Both the position numbers and the translations under genes were made by a program. A DNA stretch of 64,000 bases from Nocardioides sp. zg-1308 (GTDB taxonomy: Bacteria > Actinomycetota > Actinomycetes > Propionibacteriales > Nocardioidaceae): assembly GCF_013155375.1 (NCBI RefSeq), contig NZ_JABJQY010000005.1, positions 372,001 to 436,000 on the forward strand, read 5' to 3'. Below, piece after piece: positions 9,781-18,304 of this stretch. Under the pieces are notes generated by a model. The model worked only from the letters and a program-made list of their open reading frames with translations. It searched no databases and had not been told where the DNA came from. The first letter of the stretch is position 1. Every line of letters starts with the position of its first letter.

Positions 9781-10563
9781 CTCGTCGGCGGCGCGAGGAC
9801 CTCCCGGCCGCTGCCGGTCCACCCGACCCCACGGCCCGCGACCGCCGCGCCACTCGTCGTAGATGAGGTAGAAGAAGCCGAAGATCGCCAGCGCGCCGAA
9901 GAACCACCACTGCAGGCCGTAGAAGAAGTGGGGACCCTCGTCGAGCTCGGGCGGCTCCACCGGCTCCAGCGCGGTTTCCGGCTCGGGCGACTCGGAGCGG
10001 AGGTCCAGCCAGCCGCTGATGACCTCGCGGTCGAGGGCCTCGCCGATCCGCTCGCTGCTGACCGCGCGCGTGGACTGGTCGGTGACGGCGGTGCTGTCGC
10101 CCTCGGCGTCACGGCGCACCCAGCCGGTCACGGTGACCTCGCCGGGCGGCGGGGCGGGGACGTCGGTGGTCGCGACGCCGCGGTTGTCGGTGGCGTACCA
10201 GCCGCGGTCGACCAGCACGCTCGTGCCGTCGGTCAGCTCGAGCGGCACCACGACGTCCACGCCGGCGGCGCCGTCGCGGGTGCGGTAGCGCACGATGACG
10301 GTGTCCTCGACGGCATAGGTCCCGGTGGCCTCGACGATGCGCCACTCCGAGCCCTGGTCGACGGGCTCGCCGGGCGCCATCACCTCGGTGATCGGGGCGG
10401 CGCCGGCCTTTTCGTTGCGCTCGATGATCTCGTTGCGCTCGCGGCGGTCCTCGAGCCGGTGGAACTGCCACTCCCCGAGGCGCCACGCCACCCACGCCAG
10501 GAAGACGACCACGAGCGCGAAGGCGATCCAGCGGCGCGAGACCAGGAACCGCAGCTTGTGCAC
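9724..10563 (-). CDS. SURF1 family cytochrome oxidase biogenesis protein
   Basis: A 279-residue membrane protein with the SURF1 plan: an N-terminal membrane helix at about 12-28 (WIAFALVVVFLAWVAWRLG) immediately followed by the conserved GEWQFHRLEDR, an extracytoplasmic domain with VLVDRGWY, and a second helix near 222-240. A charged tail follows. SURF1 assists assembly of aa3-type cytochrome c oxidase. The GTG start at 10563 has a TAACCT hexamer six bases upstream. The last 57 bases overlap the SDR gene tail to tail. Confidence 0.88.
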   Translation of the reverse strand: MHKLRFLVSRRWIAFALVVVFLAWVAWRLGEWQFHRLEDRRERNEIIERNEKAGAAPITEVMAPGEPVDQGSEWRIVEATGTYAVEDTVIVRYRTRDGAAGVDVVVPLELTDGTSVLVDRGWYATDNRGVATTDVPAPPPGEVTVTGWVRRDAEGDSTAVTDQSTRAVSSERIGEALDREVISGWLDLRSESPEPETALEPVEPPELDEGPHFFYGLQWWFFGALAIFGFFYLIYDEWRGGRGPWGRVDRQRPGGPRAADESEAAEQAAVDGKHHARQE

Positions 10564-10569
10564 GCGCCG

Positions 10570-10575
10570 AGGTTA
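10570..10575 (-). promoter_or_regulatory. -10 hexamer TAACCT, leaderless SURF1 mRNA
   Basis: Minus-strand TAACCT, 6 bases from the GTG at 10563; it is divergent from the moaA promoter. Confidence 0.45.
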
Positions 10576-10586
10576 TCCGGCGGCTC

Positions 10587-10616
10587 CTGACCGTTCGACG
10601 GGTGCCCGCATACACT
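10587..10616 (+). promoter_or_regulatory. moaA promoter (CTGACC / TACACT)
   Basis: CTGACC at 10587-10592 and TACACT at 10611-10616 are 18 bases apart. The predicted start is at about 10623-10624, exactly the GTG 10624. Confidence 0.45.
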
Positions 10617-10623
10617 GGTGGAC

Positions 10624-11613
10624 GTGACGACACCTCTGGCGGACCGCTTCGGCCGCGTGGCCACGGACCTCCGTGTCTCGCTCACCGACCGGTGCAACCT
10701 GCGGTGCAGCTACTGCATGCCCGCCGAGGGTCTGGACTGGCTGCCCACCGAGCAGACACTGACCGATGACGAGGTCGTCCGGCTGATCACGATCGGGGTC
10801 GAGCGACTCGGGATCGCCGAGGTGCGGTTCACCGGCGGCGAGCCCCTGCTGCGTCGCGGCCTGGTCGACATCGTCGGCCGCACCCATGCCCTCGGGGTGG
10901 AGACGTCGCTCACCACCAACGCGCTCGGCCTCACCCGTACGGCCCAGGCGCTGGCCGACGCCGGGCTCGACCGGATCAACGCCAGCATCGACACCGTGCG
11001 TCCCGACACCTTCGCCACCATCACGCGGCGCGACCGGCTCCCCGACGTCGTCGCCGGGCTCGAGGCGGCCCGCGCGGCCGGACTGGGCCCCATCAAGCTC
11101 AACGCCGTGCTGCTGCGCGGCACCAACGACGACCAGGCCCCCGAGCTGCTGCGGTGGAGCCTCGAGCACGGCTACGAGCTCCGCTTCATCGAGCAGATGC
11201 CCCTCGACGCCCAGCACGACTGGAGCCGAGCCTCCATGGTCACGGCCGACGAGATCTTCGAGGCGCTCTCCGGCGAGTTCGTGCTGACGCCGCACGGCGA
11301 GCCGCGCGGCAGCGCTCCGGCCGAGCTGTTCACCGTCGACGGTGGACCGGCCACGGTCGGGATCATCGCCTCGGTCACCCGGCCGTTCTGCGGCGACTGC
11401 GACCGCGTCCGCCTCACCGCCGACGGCCAGGTCCGCAACTGCCTGTTCGCGCGGGAGGAGTCCGACCTCCGTACGGCGCTGCGCTCGGGCGCGAGCGACC
11501 AGGAGATCGCCGAGCGGTGGGTCATCGCCATGCGCGGCAAGCGTGCCGGTCATGGCATCGACGACGTGACGTTCCTCCAGCCCGACCGCCCGATGTCCGC
11601 CATCGGCGGCTGA
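10624..11613 (+). CDS. moaA: GTP 3',8-cyclase MoaA
   Basis: Radical SAM enzyme for the first step of molybdenum cofactor synthesis, GTP to 3',8-cyclo-H2GTP. The N-terminal [4Fe-4S] motif is CNLRCSYC (about residue 22), with SAM motif GGEPLLR. The C-terminal second cluster is CGDCDRVRL plus the later NCLF cysteine, and the protein ends in the required Gly-Gly (AIGG). Length is 329 residues from GTG 10624; GTG 10618 is the alternative. The next Moco genes are not adjacent. Confidence 0.95.
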   Translation: MTTPLADRFGRVATDLRVSLTDRCNLRCSYCMPAEGLDWLPTEQTLTDDEVVRLITIGVERLGIAEVRFTGGEPLLRRGLVDIVGRTHALGVETSLTTNALGLTRTAQALADAGLDRINASIDTVRPDTFATITRRDRLPDVVAGLEAARAAGLGPIKLNAVLLRGTNDDQAPELLRWSLEHGYELRFIEQMPLDAQHDWSRASMVTADEIFEALSGEFVLTPHGEPRGSAPAELFTVDGGPATVGIIASVTRPFCGDCDRVRLTADGQVRNCLFAREESDLRTALRSGASDQEIAERWVIAMRGKRAGHGIDDVTFLQPDRPMSAIGG

Positions 11614-11658
11614 GACCCGGCTCCCGACAGGCCCCCGACGGGCCCCAGAAGGGCGTCC

Positions 11659-13518
11659 TCAGGCAGGACCGCCCGACAGCGCCTCCGTGACCACGCGGAC
11701 GAGCCGCTGCACCGACGGCACGTCGCCGAGCTCGTCGACCGCGACGGGCAGCCGCAGCCTCCAGTTCGCCCGCTCCACCGTGCCGGGCACGTTGGGACGC
11801 CGCTCCTCCAGGACCGCGTCCTCGAGGGAGAGCGACAGCAGCAGCGACGGCGCGCGGGACAGCTCGCGGTAGGCGGCGTCGACGGCCTCCGCCGGCGTGG
11901 CCTGCGACGACAACCCCGAGCGCGACAGCCGCTCGAGCAGGTCCTCGCGACCGCTGCGCACGTCCGCCTCGGGCATCCCGGTCGCCGCCATCTGGTCCTC
12001 GGCGTCGGATCCCGTCCAGAGGCCGGCGACCGTCGGGAGGTCGTGGGTGGTCACCGTGGCGAGCGCCTCGACCGGCCACTTCTCGGGGTCGTCCTCCTCG
12101 AACCACAGCACCTTGTAGGACAGGACACCCCGGCTGCTCAACGCCTCCGGGACGTGCGGCTCCACGGTGCCGAGGTCCTCGCCGACGACCACGGCCCGGG
12201 CCCGGTGCGACTCCAGGGCGACGATGTCGAGCAGGTCGTCACTGGGGTAGCGGACGTAGGCACCCTCGGTGGCGCCGGCGCCCTCGGGGATCCACCACAG
12301 CCGGAACAGGCCCATCACGTGGTCGATGCGCAGGCCGCCGGCGCCCGAGATGGTGCTGCGCACGGACTGGATGAACGGCGCGTAGTCGGCCAGGCGCAGC
12401 CGCCACGGCACCATCGGCGGCGATCCCCAGTCCTGGCCGAGGGTGTTGAGCGCGTCGGGCGGGGCGCCGACGGTGATGCCCTGCGCGAGTCCCTCCTGCC
12501 AGGCCCACGCGTCGGCACCGCCGCCGGACACGCCGATGGGCAGGTCCTGGATGACCGTCAGGTCGCCGGTGGCCGCGCGCAGCTGCACGTCGAGCTGCCA
12601 CTGCAGCCAGGCGTGGAAGCCGACCTGCTCCTCGTGCGTACGCCGGAAGTCGGCGACGTCCTCGCCGTCGGGGCGGCGCAGGCCGACCGGCCACGTGTGC
12701 CAGTCGGGTCCGTGCTCCTCGGCCAGCGCGGACCACGTCGCGAACTCCTCGAGGGCCGGACCCCGCTCCGCGCGCCAGGTGGAGAAGTCCGGGTCGCCGT
12801 CGGCTCCGCCGCTGCGCTGGTGGGCGCGGTGCAGCGCCGCCCGCTTGAGCTCCCACGTCGCGTCGCGGTCGACGAGGTCCGACTGCGCCGTACGACGCAC
12901 CGCGTCGGCGTCGACGTCCGCGGCCGAGTGCCCGGGGACCTCCGCGACGCGGAGGTAGACCGGGTTGCGGAAGCGTCGGGTGGCCGGCAGGTAGGGACTC
13001 GCCTCGAGCGGCAGGGTGGGGGCCACGGCGTGGAGCGGGTTGACCAGCAGGAAGCCGCCGCCCTCCCGCTCGGTCCACTCGCGGAGCGTCCGCAGGTCGC
13101 CGAGGTCGCCGATGCCCCAGCTCGCGGCGGAGTTTGCGCCGTACAGCTGGACCGCCCAGCCCCACGTCCGCTCGTCGGGGAGCCAGCAGCGACCGGGGGA
13201 CACGACGAGCAACCGCTCGGGTCCGTCGCCGGCCCGCACGCGGTGGTAGCCGAGCGGCATGTCGTCGGGCAGCGGCCCGTCCAGCTCCCACCGGGTGCCG
13301 TCCTCGCACGTGACGACCGCCGCACCGAGGCCGAGGTCGCGGCCGGGCCTGGTGACGAGCGGAGCCCGTTGCTCGAGGTCGTCGGGCGGCACGCCGATGA
13401 CGTCGCGCAGGCGCCTGACCGTGTCCTCGGAGACCCGGTGCGGCACGTCGTCCGCGTCGATCCACCGGTGCTGGACGCCCCAGGCGTCGGTCGTGCTGCG
13501 AAGGTCGCTGTCCACCAT
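11659..13518 (-). CDS. malQ: 4-alpha-glucanotransferase (GH77)
   Basis: A 619-residue amylomaltase that transfers maltodextrin segments between glucan chains in maltose and glycogen metabolism. The GH77 hallmarks are visible: WGIGDLGDL early, PVYLR, then LRIDHVMGLFRLWWIPEG (nucleophile Asp) near residue 390, VVGEDLGTV (acid/base Glu) near 435, and TTHDLPTVAGLW (transition-state Asp). Length is somewhat short of the usual 650-700 but the barrel is complete. It is monocistronic, on the strand opposite moaA. Confidence 0.93.
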   Translation of the reverse strand: MVDSDLRSTTDAWGVQHRWIDADDVPHRVSEDTVRRLRDVIGVPPDDLEQRAPLVTRPGRDLGLGAAVVTCEDGTRWELDGPLPDDMPLGYHRVRAGDGPERLLVVSPGRCWLPDERTWGWAVQLYGANSAASWGIGDLGDLRTLREWTEREGGGFLLVNPLHAVAPTLPLEASPYLPATRRFRNPVYLRVAEVPGHSAADVDADAVRRTAQSDLVDRDATWELKRAALHRAHQRSGGADGDPDFSTWRAERGPALEEFATWSALAEEHGPDWHTWPVGLRRPDGEDVADFRRTHEEQVGFHAWLQWQLDVQLRAATGDLTVIQDLPIGVSGGGADAWAWQEGLAQGITVGAPPDALNTLGQDWGSPPMVPWRLRLADYAPFIQSVRSTISGAGGLRIDHVMGLFRLWWIPEGAGATEGAYVRYPSDDLLDIVALESHRARAVVVGEDLGTVEPHVPEALSSRGVLSYKVLWFEEDDPEKWPVEALATVTTHDLPTVAGLWTGSDAEDQMAATGMPEADVRSGREDLLERLSRSGLSSQATPAEAVDAAYRELSRAPSLLLSLSLEDAVLEERRPNVPGTVERANWRLRLPVAVDELGDVPSVQRLVRVVTEALSGGPA

Positions 13519-13545
13519 GGCCCCCAGTTCCCCGCGCGGGCGGAT

Positions 13546-13764
13546 CTACCCGGGCGTGCCGTCGGCGACGGGCCGGTGCGGCACGACGTCCTTCAGGAAC
13601 CCGCGGGCCCCGAGGAAGTCAGACAGCGACGACCGGTGCTCGTCGCACGCGAGCCACGACTTGCGCCGCTCGGGCGTGTGGATCTTCGGGTTGTTCCACT
13701 GCAGGTCCCACGCGGCGTCGGCCTGGCATCCCTTGGCGGAGCAGATGTCGCGGTCGAGCTCCAC
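13546..13764 (-). CDS. Small conserved Cys-rich protein
   Basis: A 72-residue protein with CSAKGC near the N-terminus, then WNNPKIHTPERRKSWLACDEH, giving a C-x4-C...C-x2-H arrangement that could bind zinc. The GTG start at 13764 is selected by GGAGGTC just upstream; a longer frame exists but lacks support. Similar short proteins occur widely in actinomycetes and are sometimes labelled acetone carboxylase, a label I see no basis for. Function unknown. Confidence 0.7.
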   Translation of the reverse strand: MELDRDICSAKGCQADAAWDLQWNNPKIHTPERRKSWLACDEHRSSLSDFLGARGFLKDVVPHRPVADGTPG

Positions 13765-13816
13765 GCAGGACCTCCGGGGGTGACGACGGGCGGCTGGCAG
13801 GGAGGGGAGAAAAGTA

Positions 13817-13857
13817 GAGGTGCCGGACAGCCACGGGGGGGAGCTGTCCGGCACCTC
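13817..13857 (-). terminator. Intrinsic terminator after the DUF3099 gene
   Basis: A perfect 14-bp inverted repeat (13817-13830 with 13844-13857) around a 13-base loop. On the minus strand a TTTT tract (13813-13810) follows the stem after three bases. It sits between two minus-strand genes, so it would end the DUF3099 transcript. Confidence 0.75.
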
Positions 13858-13963
13858 GAGTGCGAGCGCAGACGGGGGATGCTGCGTTCGCGTGAGCGAT
13901 CCTGCCACGGCGGTGGGTGAAAACCAAACCTCCGGAGGGGCCAATTCAGGCGATTTCTCTTCC

Positions 13964-14254
13964 TCAGTCCTCGTCGTCCCGCGCCGTCAGTTCGTGCGTC
14001 CCGGGGGAGGCCGGCAGTCGGAATCCGTCGTCGCGCTGGTCGTTGGCGTTGGCGGCGACGACCGCGAAGAGCGGCAGGAAGACGGCGGCGGCGACGAGCA
14101 CCCAACGCAGCGGGCCGGGTCCCACGGCGACGGCGGCGATGAAGCAGACCAGTCGGATGGTCATGGACACGGCGTAGCGCCGCTGGCGAGATCGCATGTC
14201 GTCGGCGGCGCTGCTGCGAGCCGTCGTGATGCGTACGGCTTCGGGCTTGGCCAT
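13964..14254 (-). CDS. DUF3099 family membrane protein
   Basis: A 96-residue protein with two membrane helices (about residues 28-45 and 48-68). It has the family sequence RRYAVSMTIRLVCFI, then a segment ending FAVVAANANDQR and a polar tail. DUF3099 proteins are small actinobacterial membrane proteins of unknown role. TAGACT seven bases before the ATG indicates a leaderless transcript, and a strong hairpin terminator lies downstream. Confidence 0.85.
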   Translation of the reverse strand: MAKPEAVRITTARSSAADDMRSRQRRYAVSMTIRLVCFIAAVAVGPGPLRWVLVAAAVFLPLFAVVAANANDQRDDGFRLPASPGTHELTARDDED

Positions 14255-14261
14255 GTCTCCG

Positions 14262-14267
14262 AGTCTA
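14262..14267 (-). promoter_or_regulatory. -10 hexamer TAGACT, leaderless DUF3099 mRNA
   Basis: Minus-strand TAGACT, 7 bases from ATG 14254. Confidence 0.5.
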
Positions 14268-14362
14268 CGTCGCTACCCTCAACGGACCACCCGTCCAGGC
14301 GGTCGCGGGGGACCGCCGGCACCGTCACACATCCGGCACGCATCCGACAGCAGGAGGACACC

Positions 14363-14575
14363 ATGACCAACCGCACCTACCGCGTCACCGAGATCGTCGG
14401 CACCTCGCCCGACGGCATCGACCAGGCCGTCCGCAACGGCATCGAGCGCGCAGGCAAGACCCTGCGCCACATCGACTGGTTCGAGGTGACCCAGATCCGG
14501 GGCCAGGCCAAGGACGGGGTGGTCGAGCACTTCCAGGTCGGGATGAAGGTCGGCTTCCGCCTCGAGGACGAGTGA
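14363..14575 (+). CDS. Dodecin family flavin-binding protein
   Basis: A 70-residue protein matching dodecin over its whole length: TYRVTEIVGTSPDGIDQAVRN at the start, then RHIDWFEVTQIRGQ containing the tryptophan that stacks on flavin, and a VGMKVGFRLED end. Dodecins form hollow dodecamers that store FMN/FAD. AGGAGGA at 14352-14358 precedes the ATG. It stands alone between DUF3099 and the fatty acid genes. Confidence 0.93.
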   Translation: MTNRTYRVTEIVGTSPDGIDQAVRNGIERAGKTLRHIDWFEVTQIRGQAKDGVVEHFQVGMKVGFRLEDE

Positions 14576-14613
14576 GCCCGACCGTGGGATTCCGCCTACC
14601 CCCCGGTAATCAC

Positions 14614-14619
14614 TAGCGT
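14614..14619 (+). promoter_or_regulatory. -10 hexamer TAGCGT upstream of fabG
   Basis: TAGCGT ends 8 bases before GTG 14628, predicting a transcript that starts at or within two bases of the start codon. Confidence 0.45.
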
Positions 14620-14627
14620 CGGAAGGC

Positions 14628-15353
14628 GTGAGCGACATTTCCGAGTCCACTCCCCGCACCGTCCTGGTCACCGGCGGCAACCGCGGCATCGGCCGCGCGA
14701 TCGCCGAGGCGTTCCTGGCCCAGGGTGACCGCGTCGCCGTGACGACCCGCAACGGCGGTGCGCCCGACGGGGCGCTCGACGTGCGCTGCGACATCACCGA
14801 CAGCGCGGCTGTCGAGGCGGCCTTCGCCCAGGTCGAGGAGGCCTACGGCCCGGTCGAGGTGCTCGTCGCCAACGCCGGGATCACCAAGGACACGCTGCTG
14901 CTCCGGATGAGCGAGGAAGACTGGTCGTCGGTGATCGACACCAACCTCACCGGCACCTTCCGGCTGGCCAAGCGCGCCGCGAAGGGGATGCTGCGCCAGC
15001 GTCGCGGTCGCATCATCCTCATCTCGTCGGTGGTCGGGCTCCTCGGTTCGGCCGGCCAGGCCAACTACGCCGCCTCGAAGGCGGGCCTCGTCGGCGTCGC
15101 CCGCTCGCTCGCCCGCGAGCTCGGCAGCCGCTCGATCACCACCAACGTCGTGGCGCCCGGCTTCGTCGAGACCGACATGACCGACGTCCTCACCGACGAG
15201 CAGCGGGCCGCGATCAAGGCGCAGGTGCCGCTCGGCCGCTACGCGTCGCCGACCGAGGTGGCATCGGCGGTCACGTGGCTGGCCTCCGACGGGGCGGCGT
15301 ACGTCACGGGTGCGGTCATCCCCGTCGACGGCGGCCTCGGCATGGGCCACTGA
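14628..15353 (+). CDS. fabG: 3-oxoacyl-ACP reductase FabG (MabA-like)
   Basis: A 241-residue NADPH-dependent SDR of FAS-II. Cofactor motif GGNRGIGRAIAEAF is near residue 17, followed by the NAGIT motif, the catalytic serine in LISSVVGLLG, and YAASKAG with the Tyr-x3-Lys pair. The C-terminus is VIPVDGGLGMGH. It lies 58 bases before an InhA-type enoyl reductase gene, the same order as mycobacterial fabG1-inhA, so the pair provides two consecutive reductive steps of fatty acid elongation. Confidence 0.93.
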   Translation: MSDISESTPRTVLVTGGNRGIGRAIAEAFLAQGDRVAVTTRNGGAPDGALDVRCDITDSAAVEAAFAQVEEAYGPVEVLVANAGITKDTLLLRMSEEDWSSVIDTNLTGTFRLAKRAAKGMLRQRRGRIILISSVVGLLGSAGQANYAASKAGLVGVARSLARELGSRSITTNVVAPGFVETDMTDVLTDEQRAAIKAQVPLGRYASPTEVASAVTWLASDGAAYVTGAVIPVDGGLGMGH

Positions 15354-15411
15354 CCACCCGCCCCACGCAGCCCGCACGCACGCCAGCACGCACACGAAGG
15401 GACACACGCAC

Positions 15412-16182
15412 ATGGGAATCCTCGACGGCAAGCGCATCCTCGTCGCCGGCGTGACGATGGACAGCTCGATCGGCTTCGCGACCGCGAAGGTCGCGCAGGA
15501 GCAGGGCGCCACGGTGCTGATCTCCAACTTCGGCCGGGCGCTCGGCATCACCCGGCGCATCGCCAGGCGGCTGCCGCAGGAGCCGCCGGTGCTGGAGCTC
15601 GACGTCACCGACGAGGACCACCTCGCCGGGCTGGCCGACCAGGTGCGCGAGCACGTCGACGGCCTCGACGGCGTGGTCCACTCCATCGCCTACGGCAACC
15701 CCGAGACGCTGCTCGGCGGCAAGTTCATGGAGGGCCCCTGGGAGGACGTGGCGCAGGCCGTCCAGGTCTCCGCCTACTCCCTCAAGTCGCTGGCCGTGGC
15801 CACCAGGCCGCTGATGTCGCAGGGCGGGTCGATCGTCGGGCTCACCTTCGACGCCACCACCGCGTGGCCGGCGTACGACTGGATGGGGGTGGCGAAGGCG
15901 GCGCTGGAGAACACCTCCCGCTACCTCGCCCGCGACCTCGGCCCCGACGGCATCCGCTGCAACCTCGTGTCGGCCGGACCGCTCAAGACGCTGGCCGCCA
16001 AGGCCATCCCGGGGTTCGAGGACCTCGAGTCGTCGTGGAAGGACCGCGCCCCGCTGGGGTGGGACGAGACCGACCACCGGCCGACGGCGCAGGCGGTGTG
16101 CGCGCTGCTCAGCGACTTCTTCCCGGCGACCACCGGCGAGATCGTCCACGTCGACGGCGGCTTCCACGCGATGGGCCTGTAG
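15412..16182 (+). CDS. fabI: Enoyl-ACP reductase (InhA/FabI type)
   Basis: A 256-residue NADH-dependent enoyl-ACP reductase performing the last step of the FAS-II cycle. The N-terminus GKRILVAGVTMDSSIGF and the catalytic YDWMGVAKAALE (Tyr-x6-Lys) follow InhA, as does VHVDGGFHAMGL at the end. ATG 15412 follows CGAAGGGA. It is expressed with fabG, and no separate promoter is obvious in the 58-base gap. Enzymes of this class are targets of isoniazid and triclosan. Confidence 0.92.
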   Translation: MGILDGKRILVAGVTMDSSIGFATAKVAQEQGATVLISNFGRALGITRRIARRLPQEPPVLELDVTDEDHLAGLADQVREHVDGLDGVVHSIAYGNPETLLGGKFMEGPWEDVAQAVQVSAYSLKSLAVATRPLMSQGGSIVGLTFDATTAWPAYDWMGVAKAALENTSRYLARDLGPDGIRCNLVSAGPLKTLAAKAIPGFEDLESSWKDRAPLGWDETDHRPTAQAVCALLSDFFPATTGEIVHVDGGFHAMGL

Positions 16183-16201
16183 GAGCCGCTCGCCGGTTCG
16201 G

Positions 16202-16207
16202 TAGTTT
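16202..16207 (+). promoter_or_regulatory. -10 hexamer TAGTTT, leaderless Mur-ligase-like mRNA
   Basis: TAGTTT ends 6 bases before GTG 16214. Confidence 0.45.
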
Positions 16208-16213
16208 CCCCCG

Positions 16214-17923
16214 GTGACCTCACTCGTCGAGCTGCGCGTCCTCGAAGGCCCCAACCTCTACTTCCCGCGCGCCGCGGTGAAGCTGACCCTCGACGTCTCG
16301 ACGATCACCGAGGCCGGCGACGACACCGTGCTGCGCCTGGCCCGCCGCATCGGGCTGCGCACCACCCGCCCTGGTGCGGCCGGCTCGGGCTTCCGCCAGC
16401 GCTTCGCCCTGCGCGCCGTCGAGCGGCTGGTCCGCGCCATCGCGGGTGAGGCCGGCACCCGGCGGCTCGCGGTGCGGGTCCGCCCGACCTCCGACCCCGA
16501 GGTGCTCGTCGTCGCCTACCCGTGGCGCAACCGCGGCCGGGCCCGCGCGCTCGGCGAGGCGGTCGCGCACGCACTCGACGCCCTGACGACCGGCGACGTG
16601 GAGGCGGCGGTGAGCGCCGCCGCGCAGGAGGTCGCCACCGCGGAGAGGGGCACTCGTCCCGCCACGATCACGCCCCGCATCCCCGTGGTGGCGGTGACCG
16701 GCACCAACGGCAAGACCACCACCAGCCGGATGATCGCCCACGTCGCCCGCACCAGCGGGCTCGTGGTCGGCTGGTCCAACACCGACGGCATCTACCGCGA
16801 CGGCCTGCTGGTCGAGGCGGGGGACTACTCCGGCCCGTCCGGCGCGGCCCGCGCCCTCGGCCTCGACGGGGTCCAGCTCGCGGTCACCGAGACCGCCCGC
16901 GGCGGCATCCTGCTCAAGGGCATCGGGATCACCCGCAACGACGTCTCCGTGGTCACCAACGTCACCGCCGACCACCTCGGGCTGCAGGGCATCGACACCG
17001 TCGACCAGCTCGCCGAGGTGAAGTCGGTGGTCCCGCGGATCACCCGCCGCGACGGCTGGGCCGTGCTCAACGGCGACGACCCCCGCGTCCTCGCGATGCG
17101 GTCCGTCATCGCCGCCCAGCCCTGGGTCTTCAGCCGCGACCCCGACTCGCCCGCCGTGCGCGAGGTGCTCGGCAGCGGGGGCCGCGCGACCACGGTCATC
17201 GACGGCTGGGTCACCGTCCTGGTGCCCGGGGCCGACCCGGACCCGCTCGTCGAGCTCGTCGACGTGCCGATGACCCTGGCCGGGCTGTCCCGCTTCAACA
17301 TCGAGAACGCCCTCGCCGCGGCGTCGGCCGCCCTGGCCATCGGGCTGGCCCGGGAGCACGTGGTCGAGGGCCTGCGGTCGTTCCGGCCGGACGCCGAGCA
17401 CAACCCGGGGCGGATGAACTTCTTCTCGCTCCCCGGCGAGGTCTCCGTCGTCATGGACCTCGCCCACAACGAGGCCGGCCTCGAGGCGCTGCTCGAGATC
17501 ATGGCGGGCGTACGCCGCCCCGGCGCACGCCTGCTGCTCGGCCTCGGTGCCGTGGGTGACCGGACCGACGAGCTCATCGACGCGCTCGGCGAGATCGGTG
17601 CCAAGGGCAGCGACGTGGTCGCCATCGGGCACAAGGAGTGGTACCTCCGCGGCCGCACCATGGACGAGATCGACGTCCTGCTCCGGGCCGGTGCCGCCCG
17701 CGTGGGTGTCACCGACATCGAGACCCACCGCACGGAGGTGGAGTGCCTCGCCGCGCTCGTCGCGCAGGCCCGGCCCGGCGACGTGGTGGGACTGATGTGC
17801 CACGCGGAGCGGCAGGAGGCGTACGACTGGCTCGCCGCGCGCGGCGGCGCCCCGGACACCCCGGAGGTCCTGTCGCGCAAGGTGCGCGCGGCCGCCGTCC
17901 CGGCCCCCGTGAGCGGAGCCTGA
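16214..17923 (+). CDS. CphA-like Mur ligase family protein lacking the ATP-grasp domain
   Basis: A 569-residue protein made of an N-terminal CphA-like module (VLEGPNLYFPRAAVKLTLD) joined directly to a Mur ligase half. Its P-loop GTNGKTTTSRMIAH at about residue 163 is nearly identical to that of the complete cyanophycin synthetase 4 kb away. DHLGLQGIDTVDQLAEVK also matches. The ATP-grasp domain that adds the aspartate backbone in CphA is missing. It may ligate a single amino acid to a carboxylate, but the substrate is unknown. It converges on the cphB-cphA-cupin operon, 4 bases from its end, and has its own leaderless promoter. Confidence 0.8.
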   Translation: MTSLVELRVLEGPNLYFPRAAVKLTLDVSTITEAGDDTVLRLARRIGLRTTRPGAAGSGFRQRFALRAVERLVRAIAGEAGTRRLAVRVRPTSDPEVLVVAYPWRNRGRARALGEAVAHALDALTTGDVEAAVSAAAQEVATAERGTRPATITPRIPVVAVTGTNGKTTTSRMIAHVARTSGLVVGWSNTDGIYRDGLLVEAGDYSGPSGAARALGLDGVQLAVTETARGGILLKGIGITRNDVSVVTNVTADHLGLQGIDTVDQLAEVKSVVPRITRRDGWAVLNGDDPRVLAMRSVIAAQPWVFSRDPDSPAVREVLGSGGRATTVIDGWVTVLVPGADPDPLVELVDVPMTLAGLSRFNIENALAAASAALAIGLAREHVVEGLRSFRPDAEHNPGRMNFFSLPGEVSVVMDLAHNEAGLEALLEIMAGVRRPGARLLLGLGAVGDRTDELIDALGEIGAKGSDVVAIGHKEWYLRGRTMDEIDVLLRAGAARVGVTDIETHRTEVECLAALVAQARPGDVVGLMCHAERQEAYDWLAARGGAPDTPEVLSRKVRAAAVPAPVSGA

Positions 17924-17927
17924 CGAC

Positions 17928-18293
17928 TCAGACGTCCCCGGGGTCGACCTGCTCGCCGGGCGCGCCGATGTCGAGGTCACCCTCGACGATGAGGCCCGAC
18001 ATGCCCGACGGCGAGCGTGTCTCGTGCACCTCGCCGGGCTCCCAGACGGCGGCCTGGCCGGGGCCGATCCGTCGTACGGTCAGCTCGGCGCCGCTCACCT
18101 CGGCCTCGCCGGAGAGCACGACCAGCAGCTGGCGGCCGGCGGCCGGGTGGCGGCCGATGGTGCCGCCCGCCGCCAGGCTGACGGCGATCAGGTGCGCGTC
18201 GGCGCTGATCCCGAAGGCGCCCACCGAGAAGCCGCGGCTGCCGTGGGCCTCGATGGGGCGGTGGGGCAGGTCGGAGAGGTCGAGGAGCCGCAC
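17928..18293 (-). CDS. Cupin domain protein
   Basis: A 121-residue single-domain beta-barrel. GRHPAAGRQLLVVLSGEAEVSG and PGEVHETRS correspond to cupin motifs 1 and 2; the usual HxH of motif 1 is reduced to one histidine, so metal binding is doubtful. It starts 11 bases after the cphA stop on the same strand and is very probably in the cyanophycin operon. A sensing or accessory role is possible but unproven. Confidence 0.8.
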   Translation of the reverse strand: MRLLDLSDLPHRPIEAHGSRGFSVGAFGISADAHLIAVSLAAGGTIGRHPAAGRQLLVVLSGEAEVSGAELTVRRIGPGQAAVWEPGEVHETRSPSGMSGLIVEGDLDIGAPGEQVDPGDV

Positions 18294-18304
18294 TCAGGCC
18301 GCCG

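Noticed and set aside
13817..13857. Hairpin as a riboswitch for the small Cys-rich gene
   Set aside because: It is a simple perfect stem followed by a T-tract on the minus strand, which fits a terminator of the upstream DUF3099 gene better.
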